Shown here: positions 9,500-19,063 of the stretch, one piece after another | How positions within the stretch are numbered: the stretch's first letter is position 1 | How the letters are laid out: the number at the start of each line of letters is the position of its first letter | The notes under the pieces: model-generated | What the model was told of the DNA's origin: nothing | The model's input: the letters and a program-made list of their open reading frames with translations, nothing else | The model's database searches: none | From: Chryseobacterium sp. JJR-5R | Lineage (GTDB): Bacteria; Bacteroidota; Bacteroidia; Flavobacteriales; Weeksellaceae | Direction of reading: 5' to 3' | Assembly: GCF_034047335.1 (NCBI RefSeq) | Contig: NZ_CP139137.1 | Location: forward strand, 1-64,000 | DNA length: 64,000 nucleotides | Translations under genes and position numbers: made by a program

Positions 9500-9691
9500 A
9501 CTTGAAATTTTAAGCAGCCGGAGTAAATTTTTCTGATTCCATATCATGGCTACTCCTCTCCTACCCTGTTTACAATTTTATGACTGAAATAAAATGTATA
9601 TATTTTGCAATCTCTTAAGCTGCTGTCATCTGTGGTGGAATTCATAACTGTTCGCTAAATTTAACTTTCCTTTAAAAAGCCGGACAGATAC

Positions 9692-9725
9692 CAAAGCAAA
9701 AGTCCACTGTGATTCAGTGGACTTT
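9692..9725 (-). terminator. pgk terminator
   Basis: A perfect 11-bp stem (AAAGTCCACTG/CAGTGGACTTT, loop of 5) lies 22 bp after the pgk stop. On the minus strand it is followed by TTTTGCTTT. Confidence 0.8.
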
Positions 9726-9746
9726 ATAAATCGTATATGGAATATA

Positions 9747-10937
9747 TTATTTATTGATTGCGGCAACGCCGGGCAGTTCCAGTCCTTCCAGGCTTTCAAG
9801 CATTGCTCCCCCGCCGGTAGAAACATAACTCACTTTGTCATCATACCCGAACTGTTTTACAAAAGCCACACTGTCTCCCCCTCCTACTAAAGAAAAAGCG
9901 CCCAGCTTTGTAGCTTCAGCAATACTGTCACCTAATGCAACCGTTCCTGCAGCAAAATTCGACATTTCAAAAACCCCGATCGGGCCATTCCAAAGAATGG
10001 TTCTTGAATTTAAAAGGATATCATTGAACTGATCTCTGGACTTCGGACCTGCATCCATGCCCATCCATCCTTCCGGGATTGTATAAATATCCGATTCTTT
10101 TCTTTCTGCATCATTACTGAAATGCTCAGCGATGATTACATCAGAAGGCAGATATACCTTTACATTATTTTCTTTTGCTTTTCCTAAAATCTCAAGAGCC
10201 AGAGATAATTTATCTTCCTCCACCAGTGAAGTCCCGATTTTTCCGCCAAGCGCCTTGATAAAAGTAAAAGCCATTCCTCCGCCGATGATTAAATTATCTA
10301 CAGCCGGAAGTATATTTTCTATAATGGTAATTTTAGTTGAAACTTTAGATCCACCTAAAATAGCCGTTACAGGTTTTTCACCGCTTTTCAGAACCTTATC
10401 AATGGCCTCTAATTCATCAGCCATTAATAAACCGAAAAACTTAGTCGATGGAAAAAATTCAGCAATTACAGCTGTTGAAGCATGTGCTCTGTGTGCTGTA
10501 CCAAAAGCATCATTTACATAAGTATTAGCAAGTTGTGAAAGCTTTTCAGCAAAATCCCGGTCACCTTTCTCCTCTTCATTATGAAAACGCAGATTCTCCA
10601 GCAATAAAATTTCTCCCGGTTGAAGATCGGCAGCAGCCTGTACAGCTTTCTCTCCTACACAGTCTTCAACGAATTTCACTTCTGTCCCCAAAACTTTGGA
10701 AACCTCGTCTGTAATATGCTTGAGAGAGAACTCATCCTTTACTTCGCCCTTAGGTCTTCCCAGATGCGCCATCAGGATAACGGAACCTCCGTCTTTAAGA
10801 ATTTTATCTACGGTAGGCTTTACCGCAGTTATTCTTGTGTTGTCTGCAACTTTCAGCTGGTCGTCCTGCGGAACATTGAAATCTACTCTTACCAGAGCCT
10901 TCTTACCATTAAAATTGAAATCATTGATTGTTTTCAT
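9747..10937 (-). CDS. pgk: Phosphoglycerate kinase
   Basis: Glycolytic enzyme interconverting 1,3-bisphosphoglycerate + ADP and 3-phosphoglycerate + ATP. The N-terminal substrate motif [10 protein letters not shown], the HLGRPKG block, the nucleotide-binding GGSKVSTK and the C-terminal STGGGAMLE loop are all present. The length of 396 aa is standard. It is the only minus-strand gene between tdk and tsaB and has its own terminator. Upstream is the 566-bp candidate origin. Confidence 0.97.
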   Translation of the reverse strand: MKTINDFNFNGKKALVRVDFNVPQDDQLKVADNTRITAVKPTVDKILKDGGSVILMAHLGRPKGEVKDEFSLKHITDEVSKVLGTEVKFVEDCVGEKAVQAAADLQPGEILLLENLRFHNEEEKGDRDFAEKLSQLANTYVNDAFGTAHRAHASTAVIAEFFPSTKFFGLLMADELEAIDKVLKSGEKPVTAILGGSKVSTKITIIENILPAVDNLIIGGGMAFTFIKALGGKIGTSLVEEDKLSLALEILGKAKENNVKVYLPSDVIIAEHFSNDAERKESDIYTIPEGWMGMDAGPKSRDQFNDILLNSRTILWNGPIGVFEMSNFAAGTVALGDSIAEATKLGAFSLVGGGDSVAFVKQFGYDDKVSYVSTGGGAMLESLEGLELPGVAAINK

Positions 10938-11388
10938 AAATAACCCAGAATTTTCTTTTCACAAATGTAAGATTTTAAAAATTTGGAAATGCTCCGGCCC
11001 ATTAAAAGTTTTCAGAAAAGTTTTTAAGAATGTTCTCCGCAAGCCCAACATCCACTAACCAACAATTTTTTCTTTATATAAAAAAATAATACGCTAGTGT
11101 TGTTGTGTGTTGTGAGTTTAGGGGATAACTTTTGTATAAAATCTTTATAACATGAAATTTCTGATCAATTCACAATTTATTTACAATATAATCTGCTGAA
11201 AATCTGATTTTTCAGGTACTTACTAACAATTATTAGTAACTTTTCCCCAATTTCGATTATGGATAACTGATTTCCGGAAAAACCGGTGACTTCGTGCAAA
11301 AAAGTTTTGCGAAGTTTATCGCTGATTTTTTGACTGTCCTTTCCATTACATATTTTTATAATAGTACGAAACATTTATTTTACCGGAG

Positions 11389-11407
11389 TTATCCACAGTT
11401 ATTCACA
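11389..11407 (+). promoter_or_regulatory. Pair of DnaA boxes
   Basis: TTATCCACA and TTATTCACA in the same orientation, separated by one base. Both fit TTATNCACA exactly. Confidence 0.6.
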
Positions 11408-11458
11408 TTGCTGTTCACAATTTACTCCCGAACGACTAACAGACTTTGTTATTATTCT

Positions 11459-11466
11459 TACCTTTG
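11459..11466 (+). promoter_or_regulatory. -7 box of the rpiB promoter
   Basis: TACCTTTG fits the Bacteroidota -7 consensus TAnnTTTG and lies 37 bp before the rpiB start. No good -33 TTG is visible at the expected distance. Confidence 0.45.
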
Positions 11467-11503
11467 TCCGGAAATACATCTAAAAAAGTTTAATACAGGT
11501 ATT

Positions 11504-11938
11504 ATGAAAAGAAAAATCGCTATTGCCGCAGACCATGCAGGGTTTGAATATAAAGAGATTGTTAAGAACTATTTATCAGAAAACTTTGAGGTTCAGGATT
11601 TTGGAACGTTTTCCACAGACAGTGTGGATTATCCTGACTTTGTGCACCCTGCTGCAGCTTCCGTTGAAAACGGAGAAAACGAACTCGGTATCTTAATATG
11701 CGGAAGCGGAAACGGAGTTCAGATCACGGCAAACAAGCATCAGAAAATCCGTTGCGCGCTTTGCTGGATGCCGGAGATTGCAGCATTGGCAAGACAGCAT
11801 AACAATGCCAATATGATTTCCATCCCGGCAAGGTTCATATCTAAGGAAGTGGCTATTGAAATTGCAGATAAATTCCTTTCAACAGATTTTGAGGGCGGAA
11901 GGCACCAGAACAGAGTAGATAAAATTGCATTTTGCTAA
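11504..11938 (+). CDS. rpiB: Ribose-5-phosphate isomerase B
   Basis: Interconverts ribose 5-phosphate and ribulose 5-phosphate in the pentose phosphate pathway. The start IAIAADHAGFEYK and the block ILICGSGNGVQITANK, containing the active-site loop, are diagnostic of the RpiB/LacA family; Asn/Ser variants of the classical catalytic Cys exist in the family and here the position reads S-G-N-G. The length is 144 aa. The frame is open 70 codons further upstream, but that would run through the DnaA boxes and promoter; the ATG at 11504 fits the family start. Confidence 0.93.
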   Translation: MKRKIAIAADHAGFEYKEIVKNYLSENFEVQDFGTFSTDSVDYPDFVHPAAASVENGENELGILICGSGNGVQITANKHQKIRCALCWMPEIAALARQHNNANMISIPARFISKEVAIEIADKFLSTDFEGGRHQNRVDKIAFC

Positions 11939-11943
11939 ACATA

Positions 11944-11979
11944 AAGGCTTATCAATTAACCGGTAAGCCTTATTTATTT
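11944..11979 (+). terminator. rpiB terminator
   Basis: Stem AAGGCTTA (11944-11951) with TAAGCCTT (11964-11971), then ATTTATTTTTTA. Confidence 0.7.
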
Positions 11980-12180
11980 TTTATTCTGTATATTTGCAGT
12001 GTTAAAGGAATATAATACGCAGACTATTCCTATACCGCCTCTATCACTTTAAAAGATATTTAAAAGAAGGTTTTCCTCTTTTCTTCTCCATATTTATATT
12101 AAATTTATAGAAACTAAAGCTCCCTGCCATCTATGACTGGTAGGAAAATTGATGCTGCTGATTATAAACGGTAAATTTAA

Positions 12181-12205
12181 ATGGTTTTAATATCATTAAA
12201 ACCAT
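12181..12205. promoter_or_regulatory. Perfect inverted repeat in the rnr leader
   Basis: ATGGTTTTAAT and ATTAAAACCAT form a perfect 11-bp inverted repeat around ATC, ending 23 bp before the rnr start. No T-run follows, so it is not a standard terminator. It could be an operator or an mRNA hairpin at the 5' end of rnr. A -7-like TATATTTG lies upstream at 11989-11996. The remainder of the 290-bp gap holds nothing else I recognise. Confidence 0.5.
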
Positions 12206-12228
12206 AATACTCATTAAATAATAATAAA

Positions 12229-14379
12229 ATGCCAAAAAAAAATAAATACATAAGTCAGAAAAATGACCATAAGCTGCAGGAAATCGGAAGACTGATCCTG
12301 CGTTTCATGAATCAGAACCAAACCAAAATATACAATTATAAACAGATTTCAGACGGAATTGATCACAAAAATCCGAGACAGCGCGAGATGGTGATTCAGT
12401 CTCTGCATAAGCTTTTATCAAACCAAAGAATCAAGGAAACTGAAAAAAGAAAATTCAGCATCAATCTCAACATTGAAGGGACCTTAACAGGAATTATCGA
12501 TTTTAACCAAAGCGGAAATGCTTATGTAACGGTTGAAAATTTAAAAGATGATGTTTTCATTCATGCAAAGAATGTGAAAGATGCATTACAGGGCGATAAA
12601 GTACTCATCGTTACCTATAATTTTAAAGGAAAAAAAATGGAAGGCTCTGTGCTTGAGGTTTTGGAAAGAAGCCGCACAGAATTTGTGGGAACTCTCCAAC
12701 TCGTTCCGCATAAAGAGTTCGGGTTTGTAGTTTGTGATAAGAAGACGATTAACACCGATATTTTTATACCAAAAGGTAAAATCAACGGTGCCGAAAACGG
12801 GGATAAAGTCGTTGTAAAAATGCTGGAATGGAAAGCTGGCGACAAAAACCCTGATGGTGAAATTATAAAAGTTCTTGGAGCTCCGGGAGAGCATGAAACA
12901 GAAATTCATTCAATTTTAGCTGAATACGGCTTGCCATACAGCTTCCCGGAGGAAGTGGAGGCGGATGCTGATAAAATCGATCGAAGGGTAACCGATGAAG
13001 AAGTGGCAAAGCGTAGGGATATGCGTAAAATCTGCACCTTCACGATTGACCCGAAAGATGCAAAAGACTTTGATGATGCATTATCTATTCAAAGATTAGA
13101 CAACGGGAATTGGGAAATCGGAGTACACATTGCCGACGTTTCTCATTACGTGGTTCCCGGAACAATGCTGGATGATGAAGCGTATGAAAGAGCTACTTCT
13201 GTATATTTGGTTGACCGTGTTGTCCCAATGTTGCCTGAAGTATTAAGTAATGATGTCTGTTCTCTTCGTCCGAATGAAGATAAATTCACATTCTCAGCAG
13301 TTTTTGAGATGAATGATAAAGCTGAAGTGGTGAATGAATGGTTTGGAAGAACTGCCATTCACTCAGACAGAAGATTCACTTACGAAGAAGCTCAGGAACG
13401 GATTGAGACTCAGGAAGGCGATTTAACGGAAGAAATTCTGACGCTCGACAGACTCGCAAAAATCATGCGTGAACAGAGAATTAGAAACGGTGCCATTACT
13501 TTTGACAGAAGTGAAGTTCGGTTTAATTTAAATGAAAAAAGCGAACCGATTGGCGTTTACTTTAAAGTCAGTAAAGATTCAAACCATTTGATTGAAGAAT
13601 TCATGCTTTTAGCGAACAAAAAAGTTTCTGAATTTGTTTCGCTTAAAAAAGAAAGGCCTAACGGGAATACTTTTATTTACAGGGTTCACGACGATCCGGA
13701 TCCAGCGAAATTGGTGGCTTTGAGAGATTTCGTTTCAACTTTCGGATATAAAATGGATTTGGCAAACAACAAAAAAGTTGCCGAATCTTTAAACAATTTG
13801 CTTCATGAAGTAAAAGGGAAAGGAGAAGAAAATATGATTGAGACTCTGGCCATGCGAAGTATGAGCAAAGCGGTCTACTCTACCGAACCGATTGGCCATT
13901 ACGGTCTTGGGTTTGATTATTATTCGCACTTTACCTCTCCTATCCGTCGTTATCCGGATTTACTGGCGCACAGATTACTTCAGCATTATCTGGATGGCGG
14001 AAAATCTCCTGATAGAAATGAACTGGAAGAAAAAGCTAAGCATTGCAGTGCCAGAGAACGTTTGGCGGCAGATGCAGAAAGAGATTCTATCAAATTTATG
14101 CAGGTGAAATTCATGGAAAAACATCTGGGAGAAACTTTCACAGGGGTAATTTCCGGAGTGGCAGAATTCGGATTCTGGGTTGAAATCCCTGAAAACGGTG
14201 CAGAAGGCCTGATTAAACTGAGAGATTTGATGGATGATTCTTACACCTATGATAAAGCTACCCATGCCGTTTACGGTTCCAGGACCGGCAACCGGTACCA
14301 GCTGGGAGATCAGGTGAAGATAAAAGTGGTAAAAGCCAATTTAATCCAGAAGCAGCTGGACTTTAAGATTGTTGAATAA
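12229..14379 (+). CDS. rnr: Ribonuclease R
   Basis: A 716-aa processive 3'-5' exoribonuclease of the RNB family that degrades structured RNA. Order of domains: N-terminal helix-turn-helix-like region (about 1-80), two cold-shock OB domains, the RNB catalytic domain with DPKDAKDFDDA (from residue 274, holding the metal-binding aspartates), and a C-terminal S1 domain (about 630-710). The Lys-rich tail found in Enterobacteria is missing; the protein stops soon after S1. The 11-bp inverted repeat in the leader hints at regulation. Confidence 0.95.
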   Translation: MPKKNKYISQKNDHKLQEIGRLILRFMNQNQTKIYNYKQISDGIDHKNPRQREMVIQSLHKLLSNQRIKETEKRKFSINLNIEGTLTGIIDFNQSGNAYVTVENLKDDVFIHAKNVKDALQGDKVLIVTYNFKGKKMEGSVLEVLERSRTEFVGTLQLVPHKEFGFVVCDKKTINTDIFIPKGKINGAENGDKVVVKMLEWKAGDKNPDGEIIKVLGAPGEHETEIHSILAEYGLPYSFPEEVEADADKIDRRVTDEEVAKRRDMRKICTFTIDPKDAKDFDDALSIQRLDNGNWEIGVHIADVSHYVVPGTMLDDEAYERATSVYLVDRVVPMLPEVLSNDVCSLRPNEDKFTFSAVFEMNDKAEVVNEWFGRTAIHSDRRFTYEEAQERIETQEGDLTEEILTLDRLAKIMREQRIRNGAITFDRSEVRFNLNEKSEPIGVYFKVSKDSNHLIEEFMLLANKKVSEFVSLKKERPNGNTFIYRVHDDPDPAKLVALRDFVSTFGYKMDLANNKKVAESLNNLLHEVKGKGEENMIETLAMRSMSKAVYSTEPIGHYGLGFDYYSHFTSPIRRYPDLLAHRLLQHYLDGGKSPDRNELEEKAKHCSARERLAADAERDSIKFMQVKFMEKHLGETFTGVISGVAEFGFWVEIPENGAEGLIKLRDLMDDSYTYDKATHAVYGSRTGNRYQLGDQVKIKVVKANLIQKQLDFKIVE

Positions 14380-14424
14380 TTGATTTTTAAAAATTTTGAA
14401 AAAAGCAGTCAATTTAATAGATAA

Positions 14425-14452
14425 AGATCACAATTTTGTGGTCTTTTTTTAT
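14425..14452 (+). terminator. rnr terminator
   Basis: 10-bp stem AAGATCACAA/TTGTGGTCTT with one G-U pair and a tight loop, then TTTTTT. Confidence 0.8.
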
Positions 14453-14570
14453 AGCTGATTACAGTGGTTTTATATCTTATGGAAGTCATAAAAATTGATT
14501 TCGTTTAATGAACTAAAGAATGTTTTTTTTAAACAATAGCCATTTTAAACCCAGATAAAAATATAATCTT

Positions 14571-14578
14571 TAAATTTG
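14571..14578 (+). promoter_or_regulatory. -7 box before the LysE-family gene
   Basis: TAAATTTG fits TAnnTTTG and lies 20 bp before the start codon. Confidence 0.4.
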
Positions 14579-14597
14579 GGTCTGAAACCCATAATCA

Positions 14598-15284
14598 ATG
14601 TTTGAACTTATAGTATCTGCCATCGCATTAGGATTTATGCTGAGCCTGGTTTTTATAGGACCTATTTTTTTTCTCCTCATTGAAACCAGCTTTTCCCGCG
14701 GACCGAAGCATGCTTTGGCCCTGGATATAGGAGTAATTTCTGCTGATTTGCTGTGTATTCTGGCTGCCTATTATGCAAGTGCAGATATTGTAACTTTAAT
14801 TGATAAGCATCCGGGCTTTTACAGGATTACGGCGATACTTATTTTTGCCTACGGCATTGTAATGATGTCTACCAAAACCAAGATGCATATGTCCGGTGAA
14901 GAGAAAATTATCAGCCAGAACTATTTTAAAACGTTCATCAACGGCTTTTTCTTTAATCTTTTAAATGTAGGGGTCATCCTTTTCTGGCTGGTAACGGTAA
15001 TTTCCGTAAGGAATCAGTATCCTGATACCGGCAATTTCATCTTATACATCGGTATTGTGATCGGCACATACCTGTTCATAGACCTTATTAAAATATTTCT
15101 GGCCAAACAGTTTCATGACAGGCTGACCCAGACCCTGGCGAACAGAATCAGGAAGATTGTCGGCGGAATACTCATCGGCTTCAGTTTCTTTATCTTTTTA
15201 CAGAGCTTTAAAAAATTCAATCAGTTTGATAAACGGCTCGAAGAGGCTGAAAAAACAGAAGTAAAATACAAAAAGCACAAATGA
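14598..15284 (+). CDS. LysE-family amino acid exporter
   Basis: A 228-aa inner-membrane protein with about six hydrophobic segments. The first helix contains the family block ALGFMLSLVFIGPIFFLLIETSFSRG in shortened form (G-P in helix 1, then a charged loop and a long helix). It is probably an amino acid or small metabolite exporter; the substrate is unknown. The stop overlaps the start of the LD-carboxypeptidase gene by 4 bp (ATGA), so the two are translationally coupled, which may link export to recycling of cell-wall amino acids (inference). Confidence 0.85.
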   Translation: MFELIVSAIALGFMLSLVFIGPIFFLLIETSFSRGPKHALALDIGVISADLLCILAAYYASADIVTLIDKHPGFYRITAILIFAYGIVMMSTKTKMHMSGEEKIISQNYFKTFINGFFFNLLNVGVILFWLVTVISVRNQYPDTGNFILYIGIVIGTYLFIDLIKIFLAKQFHDRLTQTLANRIRKIVGGILIGFSFFIFLQSFKKFNQFDKRLEEAEKTEVKYKKHK

Positions 15285-16210
15285 AAAAAATAACCTTCCC
15301 GGAATCTCTTAAAAAAGGAGATAAAATAGCAGTTATTTCTCCTGCAGGCGCGGTAGATGCATCTCAGCTGGAGAAAGGAATTGCCATGATTAAAAATCAA
15401 GGCTATGAACCTATTTTAGGAGCGCATCTGTACACCAAATTCTCTAACGGATACAATTATGCAGGAACTGAAAAGGAAAGAATAAAAGATCTTAACTGGG
15501 CTTTAAATGACAGTGAAATTTCTGCAGTCTGGGCCTCCAGAGGTGGTTACGGCTGTCAGCATCTGGTTGAGCATATAGAACTCAACGGTTTTAAAGACCG
15601 TCCCAAATGGTACATCGGATATTCCGATAATACGGTTGTCCAGAGTTATTTATTGAAAAAAGGATTTGCCTCTGTTCACGGACAGACTGTTAAAACTTCA
15701 GGTTTTGGAGTGACTGATGAAAGTTATGCTCTGATTTTCGATATTTTAGAAGGAAAAAAACCGGAATACAGTTTTGCATCGCATCACCTAAACAGCGCAG
15801 GCATCGTTGAAGGACAGCTTATCGGAGGAAATTTAGCTCTGATTTATGCGCTTCTGGGAACCAAATATTCATTTAAATTTAAAAATAGAGTTCTGTTCAT
15901 TGAAGATATTGGCGAGAGCTTTTATGCGCTTGACCGGATGATCATGAGCCTGGAACTGGCCGGGGTTTTTCATAAAATTTCAGGCTTGATTGTCGGTGGA
16001 ATGACCAATATGGGCGATGGGAAAGAGAATAACCAATATAACGAAAGTTTCGATGAATTTGCCTATCAGTTAATCTCAGAAAGGATTTCAAAATATGATT
16101 TTCCTGTAGTTTTCGGGTTTCCGAACGGCCATATCAAAGATAACCGGCCTTTGATGATCGGAAGCCCTATCAAGATAAAAATTGATGGTATGGTAAAGGT
16201 TGAATTTTAA
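15281..16210 (+). CDS. LD-carboxypeptidase (peptidase family S66)
   Basis: A 309-aa cytoplasmic serine carboxypeptidase of the LdcA/MccF family, expected to remove the terminal D-Ala from murein tetrapeptide during peptidoglycan recycling. The N-terminal GDKIAVISPAG, the block WASRGGYGCQ, the GYSDNT nucleophile loop (Ser) and the downstream FIEDIGESFYALDRM and GH-I-K-DNRPL blocks that carry the Glu and His of the triad are all visible. No signal peptide. Coupled to the LysE-type gene by ATGA. Confidence 0.9.
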   Translation: MKKITFPESLKKGDKIAVISPAGAVDASQLEKGIAMIKNQGYEPILGAHLYTKFSNGYNYAGTEKERIKDLNWALNDSEISAVWASRGGYGCQHLVEHIELNGFKDRPKWYIGYSDNTVVQSYLLKKGFASVHGQTVKTSGFGVTDESYALIFDILEGKKPEYSFASHHLNSAGIVEGQLIGGNLALIYALLGTKYSFKFKNRVLFIEDIGESFYALDRMIMSLELAGVFHKISGLIVGGMTNMGDGKENNQYNESFDEFAYQLISERISKYDFPVVFGFPNGHIKDNRPLMIGSPIKIKIDGMVKVEF

Positions 16211-16211
16211 A

Positions 16212-16700
16212 ATGGAAAATGTTCTGATACAATACAGTTATTATCCTTCAATAACAGGAATAATTAGAGTTGTTGACATTTGCATTTATGAAAATTTTGA
16301 TTTTAAATTTGAAATTTTCTATTATAAAAAACCAGATAAAACAATTTTTGACGAAGCATATTACAGGTCTTTAAGAAGGCATAAAAAATTAAATGATAAA
16401 CTTCCTTCAGCAATTCAAAATAATATTAAAAGGCTTTTATGTTTTAAAAGATTTGAAATAAAAAGGACATATCCTGAACTGACAGATAAAGAAAAACAAC
16501 AGTATGAACCCAGTGATATAGGAAATGAATTTTATACATTTTATATTTCTGGGAAAAAATATTCTGTAAATGTAAATCCTTGGTATTTTAACAAGGATCT
16601 GTTGAAAACAGAACAAGAGCTGTTTTTCTTAGAATTTCATAAAAGCATTTTAGATTGGATTGATGAAACCCACAATACTTTAATTAAATACGAAGATTAA
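16212..16700 (+). CDS. Hypothetical protein
   Basis: A 162-aa protein I do not recognise. It has no signal peptide or membrane helix, is rich in Lys, Tyr and Phe, and contains charged and aromatic stretches without clear repeats. The ATG at 16212 sits one base after the preceding stop and is better than a TTG four codons earlier. The gene is visibly more AT-rich than those on either side, which suggests a recent arrival, but it is packed tightly between two core genes. Confidence 0.6.
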   Translation: MENVLIQYSYYPSITGIIRVVDICIYENFDFKFEIFYYKKPDKTIFDEAYYRSLRRHKKLNDKLPSAIQNNIKRLLCFKRFEIKRTYPELTDKEKQQYEPSDIGNEFYTFYISGKKYSVNVNPWYFNKDLLKTEQELFFLEFHKSILDWIDETHNTLIKYED

Positions 16701-16721
16701 TCTTATTACTTAAACTCAAGC

Positions 16722-17093
16722 ATGGCCACACACAACGATTTCGGCAAAAAAGCAGAAGATTTAGCAGTGGAATTTTTACAGAAGAACGGCTACAAAATCC
16801 TGGTCAGAAACTTCCGTTTTCAGAAAGCGGAAATTGATATCATTGCTGAAGCAGATAACCAGATCATTATTGTGGAAGTAAAAGCAAGGTCTACAGATGC
16901 CTTTATGCTGCCACAGGAAGCAGTGACTAAGACAAAAATCAGGTCCATTGTCTCCGCAGCCAACCATTATATGGAAGAGTTTAACATACATCAGGAAGTA
17001 AGGTTCGATGTGATCACCATTCTTCCCGATGAGAGAAAAAATTTAGTCATTGAACATATAGTTGATGCTTTTGAAGCATTCGACGCCAACTGA
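16722..17093 (+). CDS. YraN/UPF0102 family nuclease-fold protein
   Basis: A 123-aa protein of the YraN family, which has the restriction-endonuclease-like fold. The core carries G-x-x-A-E near the N-terminus (FGKKAEDLA) and the PD-(D/E)xK-like pattern AEIDIIAEADNQIIIVEVKARS with Glu, Asp and EVK in order. No biochemical role is firmly known. It may be cotranscribed with the upstream unknown gene (21-bp gap). Confidence 0.9.
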   Translation: MATHNDFGKKAEDLAVEFLQKNGYKILVRNFRFQKAEIDIIAEADNQIIIVEVKARSTDAFMLPQEAVTKTKIRSIVSAANHYMEEFNIHQEVRFDVITILPDERKNLVIEHIVDAFEAFDAN

Positions 17094-17180
17094 AATAATA
17101 TAATACATCCGTTTAACAGTTTTACCCATGTGCGTTGCACTGATGAATTACCGGATGGTACATTAAAAAATTAAAATTTT

Positions 17181-17930
17181 ATGAAGACGATACTAATTAC
17201 CGGTGCTACTTCCGGGATAGGAAAATCTACTGCGCAGCTTCTGGCAAAGCAGAGAAACAGAGTTATTATCTGTGGGAGAAGGAAAGATGTACTAGAATCC
17301 TTGAAAACAGAGCTTTCATTAAATAACGAAATATTTAGTTTAGAATTTGATGTAAGAAACCTGGATGAGGTAGAAGCAGCCATCAGCTCACTTCCCCAGG
17401 AATGGAAGAATATTGATGTGCTGGTTAACAATGCAGGAAATGCCCACGGCCTTGACCCTTTATCTGCAGGTAAAACAGATGATTGGGATTCGATGATTGA
17501 CGGTAATGTAAAAGGACTGCTGTATGTGTCTAAAATGGTTATTCCGGGAATGAAGGAAAGAAATTCCGGTCATGTTATAAACATCAGTTCCGTAGCGGCA
17601 AGGCAGACGTATGCAAACGGTGTGGTTTATTGTGCAACTAAAAAAGCAGTTGATGTGATATCTGAAGGGATGAGGCTTGAACTTACCGAATTCGGAATTA
17701 AGATAACCAATATCCAGCCCGGTGCCGTGGAAACGGACTTCTCAATGGTACGATTTAAAGGTGATACTAAAAAAGCGGCAACCGTCTATTCAGGCTATGA
17801 GCCTTTAAAAGCCGAAGATATTGCAGATTCAATAGCCTATTGTATCAACGCACCAAAGCATGTTTGCATTGCTGATATGACCATCTACCCTACCGCACAG
17901 GCAGAGCCGCGGACTATTTACAGGAAATAA
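17181..17930 (+). CDS. SDR-family NAD(P)-dependent oxidoreductase (YdfG-like)
   Basis: A 249-aa classical short-chain dehydrogenase. Cofactor motif TGATSGIG near the N-terminus, NNAG in beta-4, the catalytic Ser in INISSVAA and the YxxxK pair in VYCATKK are all intact. The block IQPGAVETDFSMVRFKGD is typical of the YdfG/serine 3-dehydrogenase branch that acts on 3-hydroxy acids such as L-allo-threonine or 3-hydroxypropionate; that assignment is by memory of the family. Confidence 0.88.
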   Translation: MKTILITGATSGIGKSTAQLLAKQRNRVIICGRRKDVLESLKTELSLNNEIFSLEFDVRNLDEVEAAISSLPQEWKNIDVLVNNAGNAHGLDPLSAGKTDDWDSMIDGNVKGLLYVSKMVIPGMKERNSGHVINISSVAARQTYANGVVYCATKKAVDVISEGMRLELTEFGIKITNIQPGAVETDFSMVRFKGDTKKAATVYSGYEPLKAEDIADSIAYCINAPKHVCIADMTIYPTAQAEPRTIYRK

Positions 17931-17977
17931 AAATTTATCTGAATTTTTATTATATTTTTGTAATTCTATAATAATTT

Positions 17978-19063
17978 ATGTTTAATAAAAATAAACCATT
18001 TAACGAATTACCAGATTTACCTCCAAAAAATAATTTGGAAACTCCGGCAATTTTCAAATCGGTTATAAAGGCAAATAAATTATTGGCAGAGTTGAAAGGT
18101 TTTTGTCAAACATTACCACATCCTGAATTATTATTGAACACAATTGTTTTACAAGAAAGTAAAGAGTCTAATGCAATAGAAAATATTGTCACTACACAAG
18201 ATGAGCTATATAAAGCTACTTTAATGGGTAATGATATTAAGAATCAGTCTTCTAAAGAAGTTTTGCAGTATCGTGAAGCGATGTATTGGGGAAAAGAACA
18301 ATTAAAAAAAAATAATCTGATTACTACCAACCTTCTTATAGGCGTAATGCAAAGATTAAGAAATTCAAGTGAAGGAATAAGAAAGAATACAGGTACTAAA
18401 TTAGCGAATCCGGCTAATAATATAATTATATATACTCCGCCAGAAGGAGAACAAATTATAAGAGATAAACTTTCAAAGCTAGAATTATTTATTAATGATG
18501 AGAGTATGTCAGAATTGGATCCTCTAATCAAAATGGCTCTTATACATTACCAATTTGAAGCTATACATCCTTTTAGTGATGGTAACGGTAGAACCGGAAG
18601 AATATTAAATGTTCTTTATTTACTACAACAGGAACTTTTAGGTTTACCTGTTTTATATTTAAGTAGGTATATTATTGAAAACAAGTCAGATTATTATAGA
18701 CTTTTAAAAGAAGTAACAGAAACTGGAAATTGGGAAAATTGGGTATCTTTTGTAATAAATGGAGTGGCCTCAACATCTGAAATGACTTTAGTGAAAATAA
18801 AAGATATTCTAGAGTTAAAAAGTAAAGCTTACTATTCGATTAGAAATGAATTTAAAAAAGGTTTTTCTAAAGAATTGGTTGATTTACTTTTTAGCTATCC
18901 TTACATTAAGATTAGTATTTTAGAGCAGTATAATATAGCAAAAAGACAGACAGCATCTGAATATTTAAAGAAAATAGCAGAATTAGGATGGTTGCATCCT
19001 ATAAAAATAGGGAGAGACATCTATTATAGTAATTATAAATTAATAGATGTTTTATCTAGATAA
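17978..19063 (+). CDS. Fic-domain protein (adenylyltransferase)
   Basis: A 361-aa Fic protein. The catalytic motif HPFSDGNGRTGR starts at His197, so the nucleotide transferase is intact. The N-terminal inhibitory helix motif (S/T)xxxE(G/N) is visible as SNAIEN (Ser64, Glu68, Asn69), making this an autoinhibited class II Fic. The C-terminal 80 residues look like a winged helix (TASEYLKKIAELGWL). It would AMPylate a Ser/Thr/Tyr on an unknown target. The gene is much more AT-rich than its neighbours and is followed by a cluster of repeated motifs, suggesting horizontal transfer. No separate antitoxin gene is visible. Confidence 0.9.
   Translation: MFNKNKPFNELPDLPPKNNLETPAIFKSVIKANKLLAELKGFCQTLPHPELLLNTIVLQESKESNAIENIVTTQDELYKATLMGNDIKNQSSKEVLQYREAMYWGKEQLKKNNLITTNLLIGVMQRLRNSSEGIRKNTGTKLANPANNIIIYTPPEGEQIIRDKLSKLELFINDESMSELDPLIKMALIHYQFEAIHPFSDGNGRTGRILNVLYLLQQELLGLPVLYLSRYIIENKSDYYRLLKEVTETGNWENWVSFVINGVASTSEMTLVKIKDILELKSKAYYSIRNEFKKGFSKELVDLLFSYPYIKISILEQYNIAKRQTASEYLKKIAELGWLHPIKIGRDIYYSNYKLIDVLSR

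Larger units (their letters stand above)
10938..11503. other. Candidate chromosomal origin (oriC)-like intergenic region
   Basis: A 566-bp gene-free, AT-rich stretch between the divergent pgk and rpiB genes. It holds a perfect DnaA box TTATCCACA at 11389-11397, a second match to TTATNCACA at 11399-11407, a one-mismatch box on the other strand at 11258-11266 (TTATCCATA), and looser copies at 11120-11128 and 11166-11174. Very AT-rich runs (11063-11093 and 11133-11195) could be an unwinding element. Two parS sites lie 3-5 kb away. No dnaA gene is present in the window. The boxes are seen; origin function is inferred. Confidence 0.5.

Noticed and set aside
10132-10521. 129-codon plus-strand frame
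   Set aside because: Shadow of pgk on the opposite strand.
11294-11503. 70-codon upstream extension of rpiB
   Set aside because: It would place the DnaA boxes and promoter inside the coding region, and its residues do not match RpiB.
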